Shown here: positions 6,081-12,449 of the stretch, in pieces
Numbering within the stretch: position 1 is the stretch's first letter
Layout: each line of letters begins with the position of its first letter
Source: Flavobacteriaceae bacterium
GTDB taxonomy: Bacteria > Bacteroidota > Bacteroidia > Flavobacteriales > Flavobacteriaceae
Reading direction: 5' to 3'
DNA length: 12,449 nt
NCBI GenBank assembly: GCA_030694835.1
Contig: JAUYUF010000141.1
Span: 1-12,449 of the forward strand
Notes under the pieces: generated by a model
What the model was told of the DNA's origin: nothing
Databases searched by the model: none
What the model saw: the letters and a program-made list of their open reading frames with translations, nothing else
Position numbers and translations under genes: made by a program

Positions 6081-9000
6081 ATGAATTTATTAAATTCTGT
6101 ATTAAAATTATTTCTTGGCGACAAGAAAAAAAGAGACTTAAAAGATTTACAACCAATTGTAGATCGTGTACATACTTTTGAAAATGAAATTACTTCATTA
6201 ACTAATGATGAACTTCGTCAGAAAACTATTGATTTCAGGAAAGAAATTAAAGAAAATAACAAAGTTTTTCTCGATCAAATTGAAGCCCTTACAGAGGAAG
6301 CTAAAACAGCAGAAGTTTCTAAAAAGGAAGATCTTTACAGTGAAATTGATCGTTTAGAAAATGAAATTTATATTGAAACTGAAAAGACTCTTATTAAAAT
6401 TCAACCAATTGCATTTGCAGTTATTAAAGAAACTGCTAAACGATTTACTAACAATAAAACCATTACTGTAACTGCATCGGCTTTTGACAGAGAACTTTCT
6501 GTAAAACGTGATTTTGTTTCTTTAGACGGTGATAAAGCAATTTACAAAAATTCATGGGATGCTGCAGGAAAACCTATTATTTGGGATATGGTTCATTACG
6601 ATGTTCAATTAATTGGTGGAGCTGTTTTACATGATGGAAAAATTGCTGAGATGATGACCGGTGAGGGTAAAACTTTAGTTGCTACACTTCCTTTATATTT
6701 AAATGCACTTCCCGGTAAAGGCGTTCATGTTGTAACGGTGAATGATTATCTAGCAAAACGTGATGCTGCTTGGATGGGTCCTATTTTTGAATTTCATCAA
6801 TTAAGAGTTGATTGTATTGACCATCATCAACCTAATTCAGCTGAAAGAAGAAGTGCTTATAATGCTGATATTACATACGGAACGAATAATGAATTTGGAT
6901 TTGATTATTTGCGTGACAATATGTCCCATTCTCCAAATGATTTAGTTCAACGTCCTCATAACTATGCCATTGTAGATGAGGTTGACTCTGTATTAATTGA
7001 TGATGCTAGAACTCCGTTAATTATTTCTGGCGCAACACCACAAGGTGATCGACATGAATTTAATGAACTCAAACCCAAAGTTGAAAAAATTGTTCAAACT
7101 CAAAATTCTTATTTAATAAGTGTTTTAGCTGATTCAAAAAAATTAATTGAAGAAGGAAATAATAAAGAAGGCGGTATAAAATTATTAAGAGTTTTTAGAG
7201 GTTTACCTAAAAACAAAGCATTAATTAAATTCTTAAGTCAAGAAGGAATTCGTCAATTGCTTCAAAAAACAGAAGCTCATTTCATGCAAGACAATTACAG
7301 AGAAATGCATGTTATTGATTCAGAATTATATTTTGTTATTGATGAAAAAAATAACTCAATCGAACTAACTGATAAAGGAATAGCTATTTTATCATCTGGA
7401 GATAATGATCCAAACTTTTTTGTATTACCTGATATTGGAGTTCTTATTGGTCAATTAGATTCCTCTGATTTACCACCATTAGAATTAGCACATAAAAAAG
7501 AAGAATTATATCGTGATTTCAGCATTAAAAGCGAACGAATTCATACGCTTAATCAATTATTAAAAGCTTACACTTTATTTGAAAAGGATGTTGAGTACGT
7601 AATGATGGAAGGCGCTGTAAAAATTGTTGATGAGCAAACCGGTCGTATCATGGAAGGTCGTCGATATTCTGATGGTTTACATCAGGCTATTGAAGCTAAA
7701 GAAAATGTAAAAATTGAAGATGCTACGCAAACTTATGCAACTATTACGCTACAAAATTATTTCAGAATGTACAAGAAATTGTCTGGAATGACTGGTACTG
7801 CTGTAACTGAAGCGGGTGAGTTTTGGGAAATTTATAAATTAGATGTAGTTGAAATTCCTACCAATAGACCATTAGCTAGAATAGATCATGAAGATTTAGT
7901 TTATAAAACTAAACGTGAAAAATACAATGCCGTCATCGATGAAATTGCCAAATTGGTAAGTCAAGGAAGACCTGTATTGGTTGGTACTACCAATGTTGAA
8001 ATTTCAGAATTATTGAGCAGAATGCTTAATCTACGTAAAATTCAACATAATGTTTTAAATGCCAAATTGCATAAAAAAGAAGCTGATATTGTTGCAGAAG
8101 CTGGAAATCCGGGAGTGGTTACTATTGCTACAAACATGGCGGGTCGTGGTACGGATATTAAACTTTCTGAAGAAGTTAAAAAAGCAGGAGGTTTAGCCAT
8201 TATTGGTACAGAACGTCATGATTCAAGACGTGTTGACCGTCAGTTAAGAGGTCGATCTGGAAGACAAGGAGATGTTGGATCAACGCAATTTTATGTTTCG
8301 TTAGAAGATAATTTAATGCGATTATTCGGTTCTGAACGCATTGCTAAAATGATGGACAGAATGGGTATTCAAGAAGGAGAAGTAATTCAACATTCTATGA
8401 TTACCAAATCTATTGAACGTGCCCAGAAAAAAGTAGAAGAAAATAATTATGGTGTTCGTAAGCGATTATTGGAATATGATGATGTGATGAACGCTCAACG
8501 TGAAGTAATTTACAAACGAAGAAGACATGCACTTTATGGTGAACGATTACAAGTTGATGTATCTAATATGATTTTTGATACTTGCGAAGCTATCATTGTT
8601 CAAAATAAAGAAAATAAAGATTTTAAAAATTTTGAATTTGAATTAATTCTACTTTCATCACAAACTTCTCCTTTTACAGAGGAAGAATTTATTAAGAAAA
8701 CAGAAGATGAATTAATTAATCAGTTATATACAACAGTTTATCAAAATTATCAAGAACGATTAGAAAGAAATGCTATTGCATCCTATCCAGTAATTAAAGA
8801 TGTGTATGAAAAACAAGGTGATCGTTATGAAAGAATTGTTGTACCTTTTACTGATGGCCTCAAAACACTTCAAATTATTACGAATTTGAAAGAAGCTTAT
8901 GAAACTAAAGGTAAAGTTTTAATCAACGATTTTGAGAAAAATGTAACCTTGGCTATCATTGATGAAGCTTGGAAAAATCATTTACGTCAAATGGATGATT

Positions 9001-9410
9001 TAAAAACATCAGTTCAAAATGCTTCCTATGAACAAAAAGATCCTTTATTGATATACAAATTTGAATCTTTTGAATTATTCAGTAAAGCAATTGAAAAAAT
9101 AAATAAAGAAGTTCTTTCTTTCTTATTTAAAGGCGGATTACCAAGTCAAAGCGCCTCAAATGTTTCACAGGCAAGAGAACAAAAAAGAGATAAAGTTCAA
9201 CTTACAAAAGAAGAATATAATGAAACAACTCAATCGCATAATACTCAAGAAAAACATGCTGTTGAAACTTTTGTAAGAACTGAACGAAAAATTGGTCGTA
9301 ACGAACAAGTTTTTGTTAAGAATGTTCTAACTGGTGAAAATAAATACATGAAATACAAACAAGCTATTCCATTATTAGAAGGTGGAAAATGGGTTCTTGT
9401 TGAAGATTAA
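6081..9410 (+). CDS. secA: Preprotein translocase ATPase SecA
   Basis: SecA is the ATP-driven motor that pushes unfolded preproteins through SecYEG. Visible motifs are Walker A MTGEGKT (192-198), Walker B DEVDS (299-303), the nucleotide-binding domain 2 motif MAGRGTD (686-692), HDSRRVDRQLRGRSGRQGD (713-731), and the two-helix-finger/scaffold region IDEAWKNHLRQMDDL around residue 964. The protein is 1109 aa, against 901 in E. coli. Much of the difference is in the N-terminal helical region (about 55-110) and the preprotein cross-linking region (about 330-490), where Bacteroidota SecA has an insertion. The tail after residue about 1018 is a polar linker. It ends with KIGRN (1070-1074), but without the zinc-binding Cys-X-Cys...Cys-His motif; KNVLTGENKYMKYKQAIPLL and WVLVED follow instead. 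The gene is single and follows the terminator of the DUF2795 gene. The start matches the family. Confidence 0.98.
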   Translation: MNLLNSVLKLFLGDKKKRDLKDLQPIVDRVHTFENEITSLTNDELRQKTIDFRKEIKENNKVFLDQIEALTEEAKTAEVSKKEDLYSEIDRLENEIYIETEKTLIKIQPIAFAVIKETAKRFTNNKTITVTASAFDRELSVKRDFVSLDGDKAIYKNSWDAAGKPIIWDMVHYDVQLIGGAVLHDGKIAEMMTGEGKTLVATLPLYLNALPGKGVHVVTVNDYLAKRDAAWMGPIFEFHQLRVDCIDHHQPNSAERRSAYNADITYGTNNEFGFDYLRDNMSHSPNDLVQRPHNYAIVDEVDSVLIDDARTPLIISGATPQGDRHEFNELKPKVEKIVQTQNSYLISVLADSKKLIEEGNNKEGGIKLLRVFRGLPKNKALIKFLSQEGIRQLLQKTEAHFMQDNYREMHVIDSELYFVIDEKNNSIELTDKGIAILSSGDNDPNFFVLPDIGVLIGQLDSSDLPPLELAHKKEELYRDFSIKSERIHTLNQLLKAYTLFEKDVEYVMMEGAVKIVDEQTGRIMEGRRYSDGLHQAIEAKENVKIEDATQTYATITLQNYFRMYKKLSGMTGTAVTEAGEFWEIYKLDVVEIPTNRPLARIDHEDLVYKTKREKYNAVIDEIAKLVSQGRPVLVGTTNVEISELLSRMLNLRKIQHNVLNAKLHKKEADIVAEAGNPGVVTIATNMAGRGTDIKLSEEVKKAGGLAIIGTERHDSRRVDRQLRGRSGRQGDVGSTQFYVSLEDNLMRLFGSERIAKMMDRMGIQEGEVIQHSMITKSIERAQKKVEENNYGVRKRLLEYDDVMNAQREVIYKRRRHALYGERLQVDVSNMIFDTCEAIIVQNKENKDFKNFEFELILLSSQTSPFTEEEFIKKTEDELINQLYTTVYQNYQERLERNAIASYPVIKDVYEKQGDRYERIVVPFTDGLKTLQIITNLKEAYETKGKVLINDFEKNVTLAIIDEAWKNHLRQMDDLKTSVQNASYEQKDPLLIYKFESFELFSKAIEKINKEVLSFLFKGGLPSQSASNVSQAREQKRDKVQLTKEEYNETTQSHNTQEKHAVETFVRTERKIGRNEQVFVKNVLTGENKYMKYKQAIPLLEGGKWVLVED

Positions 9411-9427
9411 GAATGATATATTAAATA

Positions 9428-9453
9428 AAAAATCCCGCTAAGCGGGATTTCTT
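9428..9453. terminator. Bidirectional terminator between secA and folE
   Basis: AAATCCCGC (9430-9438) and GCGGGATTT (9442-9450) form a perfect 9-base-pair stem with loop TAA. There is an A-run on the left and a T-rich stretch on the right, so it can stop secA (plus) and folE (minus) transcripts. It begins 2-20 bases beyond the respective stop codons. Confidence 0.92.
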
Positions 9454-9454
9454 A

Positions 9455-10144
9455 TTACTCAAATGTTGTATTTAACTGAATGTAATCTAAGAATTCACGT
9501 CGCACACTTTCCTCTTTAAATTTTCCACCATATTCAGCAGTAACTGTACTACTTTCAATATCTCTAATTCCTCTAGAATTTACACACAAATGTTTGGCAT
9601 CTATTACACAAGCTACATCTTCAGTTCCTAAAGCTTCTTGTAATGATTGAACTATTTGCATGGTCAAACGCTCTTGAACTTGTGGACGTTTGGCATAAAA
9701 ATCGACAATTCTGTTCATTTTTGACAAACCAATTACGCTACCATTAGAAATATATGCCACATGTGCTCGCCCAATTATTGGCAATAAATGGTGTTCACAA
9801 GTTGAATAAACAACAATATTTTTTTCTACCAACATTTCACCGTATTTATAGGAGTTTTCGAATGTTGAAGGCTTTGGTTTAAGACTTGGATTTAACCCTC
9901 CAAAAATCTCATTTACAAACATTTTAGCAACTCTTTTTGGAGTTCCCTTTAAACTATCATCTTCTAAATCCATTCCTAATGTATGAAGGATTTGATATAC
10001 ATTTTCTTGAATTTTCTGAATTTTTTCATCATCAGAAATATCAAAAGCATCTTTTCTCAAAGGTGTTTTAGCGGATGATGTTTGATGGTCATCATCAAAA
10101 TCATTCTGCGAATCGTTTATTTCTCTTTTGTTTCCCTCTAACAT
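9455..10144 (-). CDS. folE: GTP cyclohydrolase I
   Basis: FolE converts GTP to 7,8-dihydroneopterin triphosphate, the first step to tetrahydrofolate and related pterins. The core holds the zinc-site motif CEHH (Cys116, His119) and HLCVNSRGIRD with Cys187. The 71-residue distance between the two cysteines equals that in the E. coli enzyme (110 and 181). Other family marks are GTPKRVAKMF, GLSKMNRIV, AKRPQVQERL and the Arg/Glu-rich C-terminus. The 229-residue length exceeds the E. coli protein (222) a little. The first 35 or so residues (MLEGNKREINDSQNDFDDDH...) are an acidic, Asn/Asp-rich extension with no obvious structure. The gene is convergent with secA across the shared terminator. It lies 61 bases after hisS on the same strand, without a clear terminator between them, so it may be read from hisS as well as from its own promoter. 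The enzyme is cytoplasmic. Confidence 0.97.
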   Translation of the reverse strand: MLEGNKREINDSQNDFDDDHQTSSAKTPLRKDAFDISDDEKIQKIQENVYQILHTLGMDLEDDSLKGTPKRVAKMFVNEIFGGLNPSLKPKPSTFENSYKYGEMLVEKNIVVYSTCEHHLLPIIGRAHVAYISNGSVIGLSKMNRIVDFYAKRPQVQERLTMQIVQSLQEALGTEDVACVIDAKHLCVNSRGIRDIESSTVTAEYGGKFKEESVRREFLDYIQLNTTFE

Positions 10145-10163
10145 CTTACTTTATTTTGGCTTG

Positions 10164-10171
10164 CAAAATTA
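10164..10171 (-). promoter_or_regulatory. Possible -7 box of the folE promoter
   Basis: TAATTTTG on the minus strand matches TAnnTTTG and lies 19 bases before the folE ATG. No TTG sits at the standard distance upstream, so it is only a candidate. The rest of the 61-base gap is AT-rich with no other feature seen. Confidence 0.4.
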
Positions 10172-10205
10172 CAATTTTATGATTTAAATAATTTTATTTT
10201 ACTGA

Positions 10206-11579
10206 TTAATGTTTTAATTGTTGCATTAAAAAATTAAAATCTCCTGTTTGTTGTTCTCCACTAATCATATTCTTTATAGTAAAAGTATTATTCTCTAACT
10301 CAGATAATCCTATCAAAACAACAAAAGGTATATTTCTTTTATCTGCATAATTTAATTGTTTCTTAAGTTTTGTTTCTTCTGGATACAATTCTGATTTTAT
10401 GTCTAATTCTCTTAATTTTTTAATCGCTTTAGTAGCATACAAGGCTTCTTTCTCGCCAAAATTGGTAAACAAAACATCTGGTTTTGGCATTTCAACTTCG
10501 TTAAATAAATTCAGTTCTTCCAACACCAAATAAATTCGATCTAAACCAAAGGAAACTCCAATTCCGCTCATATCTTTTAAACCAAAAATACCAGTTAAAT
10601 CATCATACCTTCCGCCACCACCGATAGAACCCATTTGAACTGTTTTAGGCGGAATTACCTCTATTATTGCACCAGTATAATAATTTAAACCACGTGCTAA
10701 AGTCAGATCAATTTCAAGATTTGAATCATATAAACCAATACTTTCAATTGTTGAGATTACAAATTCTAGTTCTTGGACACCTGTTAATCCTTCTTCTGAA
10801 TCTTTAATGATTTCTTTTAGTTGGTTTAGTTTATCTATATTGGAACCCGAAAGGTGAAACAATGGATTTAATTTATGCAAGGCATTTTCAGCAATTCCTT
10901 TTTCTAACATTTCCTTTTTTACTCCCTCCTCACCTATTTTATCAAGCTTGTCTAAAGCAACTGTAAAATCAATCAACTTATCTGCAGCACCAATAACTTC
11001 AGCAATTCCAGATAAAATTTTTCTATTATTGAGCTTAATGGTAACTCCTTTTAAATTAAGATGATGGAAAACAGCATCATACAATTGAACAAATTCAACT
11101 TCTTGCCAAAGTGATTTTGAACCAACCACATCGGCATCACACTGATAAAACTCTCTAAATCGACCTTTTTGAGGTCTATCCGCTCTCCAAACAGGTTGAA
11201 TTTGATAACGCTTAAATGGGAACTCAATTTCATTTTGATGTTGTACCACATATCGAGCAAAAGGAACTGTTAAATCATATCTCAGCGCTTTTTCAGAGAT
11301 TTTAGAAGTTAGCTTGTTCGAATCCTTTTGTTGTAAAATATCATCTGAAACTTTTGATAAATAATCGCCTGAATTTAAAATTTTAAATATTAATCGATCA
11401 CCTTCTTCTCCGTATTTACCCATTAAGGTTTCTGAATTTTCAAATGACGGCGTTTCAATAGGTTGAAATCCGAAATTTTCAAAAGTGGTTTTAATTATTT
11501 GAATAATATAATTACGTTTTGCAACTTCTGTTGGAGAAAAATCTCTTGTTCCTTTTGGTATACTTGGTTTTTGTGCCAT
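10206..11579 (-). CDS. hisS: Histidyl-tRNA synthetase
   Basis: HisS charges tRNA-His with histidine using ATP. The 457-residue class II synthetase starts at MAQKPSIPKGTRDFSP (ATG 11579), the usual beginning PKGTRDF. Motif 2 is RYQIQPVWRADRPQKGRFREFYQCDAD, near residues 125-150. The histidine-specific loop HisA is ARGLNYYTG (295-303), and the Gly-rich GGGGRYDDL and motif 3 GIGVSFGLDRIYLVL follow. The C-terminal anticodon-binding domain runs from about residue 365 to the end (KPDVLFTNFGE...). The length is slightly above the bacterial norm (about 420-430), from an insertion in the middle around residues 78-95 and a short tail. The gene follows kdsB after only 6 bases and is therefore very likely in one transcript with it. 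The enzyme is cytoplasmic. Confidence 0.98.
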   Translation of the reverse strand: MAQKPSIPKGTRDFSPTEVAKRNYIIQIIKTTFENFGFQPIETPSFENSETLMGKYGEEGDRLIFKILNSGDYLSKVSDDILQQKDSNKLTSKISEKALRYDLTVPFARYVVQHQNEIEFPFKRYQIQPVWRADRPQKGRFREFYQCDADVVGSKSLWQEVEFVQLYDAVFHHLNLKGVTIKLNNRKILSGIAEVIGAADKLIDFTVALDKLDKIGEEGVKKEMLEKGIAENALHKLNPLFHLSGSNIDKLNQLKEIIKDSEEGLTGVQELEFVISTIESIGLYDSNLEIDLTLARGLNYYTGAIIEVIPPKTVQMGSIGGGGRYDDLTGIFGLKDMSGIGVSFGLDRIYLVLEELNLFNEVEMPKPDVLFTNFGEKEALYATKAIKKLRELDIKSELYPEETKLKKQLNYADKRNIPFVVLIGLSELENNTFTIKNMISGEQQTGDFNFLMQQLKH

Positions 11580-11585
11580 TTTATC

Positions 11586-12329
11586 CTAAGTATTTTTTGT
11601 TTGTTCTAATAAAAATCGTTTTGCTAATTCCAAATCTGCTTCTGTATCAATTCCTATTGGAGTTTGTGTTGTTAAAACCATTTTAATTTTTTTATGGTTT
11701 TCTAGAAACCGTAAATTTTCCAACTTTTCAGTTGCTTCTAATTGTGTTACTGGCATTTTTGAAATTTCTAATAAAGCCTCTTTTCTGAAAGCATAAATTC
11801 CGATATGTTTAAAATAAACTCCAAATTGTTCATCTCTTGGATAAGGAATTGGAGCTCTAGAAAAATACATCGCAAAATTAGCTTTATCAACCACTACTTT
11901 TACGTTATTCGGATTGTTTATTTCTATTTTATCATCTATTTTAAACATCAAAGAGGCAACATCAACTTCATTTTTGAGGTCATTTTTAAAAACTTCAATC
12001 AATTTTTCTAAGGGTTCCTTTTGAGTAAATGGCTCATCACCTTGAACATTGATTACGATATCTATATCTAAATTTGTAATAGCTTCAGCTATTCTATCGC
12101 TTCCTGATTCATGTGATTTTTTACTCATCAAAACTTTTCCACCGTGATTTTGAATTTCTTCAAAAATGATTGAACTATCTGTAACTACATAAACTTCATC
12201 AAATAAATTAGTGCTTTTTACAGCATCATAAGTTCTGCTTATTACTGTTTTTCCTCCCAAATCTTTCATCAATTTTCCAGGAAAACGTGTCGCTTCAAAA
12301 CGAGCAGGAATCATCGCTATTATTTTCAT
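11586..12329 (-). CDS. kdsB: 3-deoxy-manno-octulosonate cytidylyltransferase (CMP-Kdo synthetase)
   Basis: KdsB activates Kdo with CTP to CMP-Kdo, the donor for the Kdo residues of the LPS inner core. The start MKIIAMIPARFEATRFPGK is the family nucleotide-binding motif (IPAR...RFPGK). QGDEPF follows at residues 96-101, then SRAPIPYPRD, KHIGIYAFRKEAL, QLEATEKLENLRFLE and GIDTEADLE, all in the order expected. The length of 247 residues is standard. Presence of the gene implies an LPS with Kdo, in agreement with a Gram-negative. It overlaps nothing. The preceding gene ends 10 bases upstream and hisS begins 6 bases downstream, so the three are probably co-transcribed, and no promoter is visible between them. 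Confidence 0.97.
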   Translation of the reverse strand: MKIIAMIPARFEATRFPGKLMKDLGGKTVISRTYDAVKSTNLFDEVYVVTDSSIIFEEIQNHGGKVLMSKKSHESGSDRIAEAITNLDIDIVINVQGDEPFTQKEPLEKLIEVFKNDLKNEVDVASLMFKIDDKIEINNPNNVKVVVDKANFAMYFSRAPIPYPRDEQFGVYFKHIGIYAFRKEALLEISKMPVTQLEATEKLENLRFLENHKKIKMVLTTQTPIGIDTEADLELAKRFLLEQTKNT

Positions 12330-12339
12330 TGTGTTGGTG

Positions 12340-12449
12340 TTATTCTTTTTGTTGTAATTGCTTTTGTTTTTGATTTCTTCTCAATCTATTCAAACTTGCA
12401 TTTAATTCAAATCCTAACAATAGTATGATGGAATTTAACCAAACAAAAA
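12340..12449 (-). CDS. C-terminal end of a membrane protein, possibly YihY/BrkB family (5' part outside window)
   Basis: Thirty-five codons are visible before the stop TAA at 12340-12342. They read VWLNSIILLLGFELNASLNRL and then a Gln/Lys-rich tail. A hydrophobic helix ending in GFELNA followed by a basic soluble tail resembles the end of YihY/virulence factor BrkB family membrane proteins. So short a fragment cannot settle this. The stop lies 10 bases before the kdsB ATG, indicating one transcription unit. Confidence 0.55.
   Translation of the reverse strand, partial: FVWLNSIILLLGFELNASLNRLRRNQKQKQLQQKE

Noticed and set aside
11051..11260. Minus-strand open frame of 69 codons
   Set aside because: It overlaps hisS in another frame, across the motif 2 region, and is a shadow of that gene.
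11805..12011. Plus-strand open frame of 68 codons
   Set aside because: It is antisense to kdsB, rich in Ile, Phe and Tyr from AT-rich antisense sequence, and has no family features.

Overview
This 12.4 kb window is AT-rich and compact. It looks like the chromosome of a Flavobacterium-like member of the Bacteroidota. The evidence is the -7 boxes of TAnnTTTG type ahead of several genes, the weakness of Shine-Dalgarno sequences, a long SecA (1109 aa) with the expanded middle region and cysteine-free tail seen in that group, a DUF2795 gene just upstream of secA, and a Wza/Wzc pair of Bacteroidota type. All genes are recognisable except that the function of the DUF2795 protein is unknown. I see no mobile element, CRISPR array, tRNA or rRNA.

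Layout. Positions 1-4242 (minus strand) are the start of a surface-polysaccharide cluster, transcribed leftwards: a Wza-like export lipoprotein, a Wzc-type chain-length determinant and tyrosine autokinase, and a Gfo/Idh/MocA sugar-nucleotide oxidoreductase that runs off the left edge. Back to back with it (4277-5684, plus strand) are a SAM-dependent methyltransferase and a PduO-type cobalamin adenosyltransferase. Next come the DUF2795 gene (5772-5993), with its own promoter and terminator, and secA (6081-9410). A bidirectional terminator at about 9428-9453 separates secA from a convergent minus-strand block: folE, hisS, kdsB and the tail of a probable YihY/BrkB-type membrane protein at the right edge.

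How the genes work together. Wza and Wzc form the export and length-control machinery for a capsule, exopolysaccharide or O-antigen, and the oxidoreductase probably makes a modified sugar nucleotide for it. KdsB activates Kdo for the LPS inner core, so both ends of the window concern the cell envelope. SecA drives protein export. FolE, HisS and the adenosyltransferase are housekeeping genes.

Most notable observation. The Wzc reading frame (about 815 codons) is intact from 3485 to 1038 except for one in-frame TAA at 1842-1844. It lies exactly between the membrane determinant and the kinase domain. No ATG or GTG follows it before the conserved oligomerisation helix of the kinase. This may be a nonsense mutation (a possible capsule on/off variant), a recent gene split or a sequence error. 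I did not find a convincing wholly new system here.
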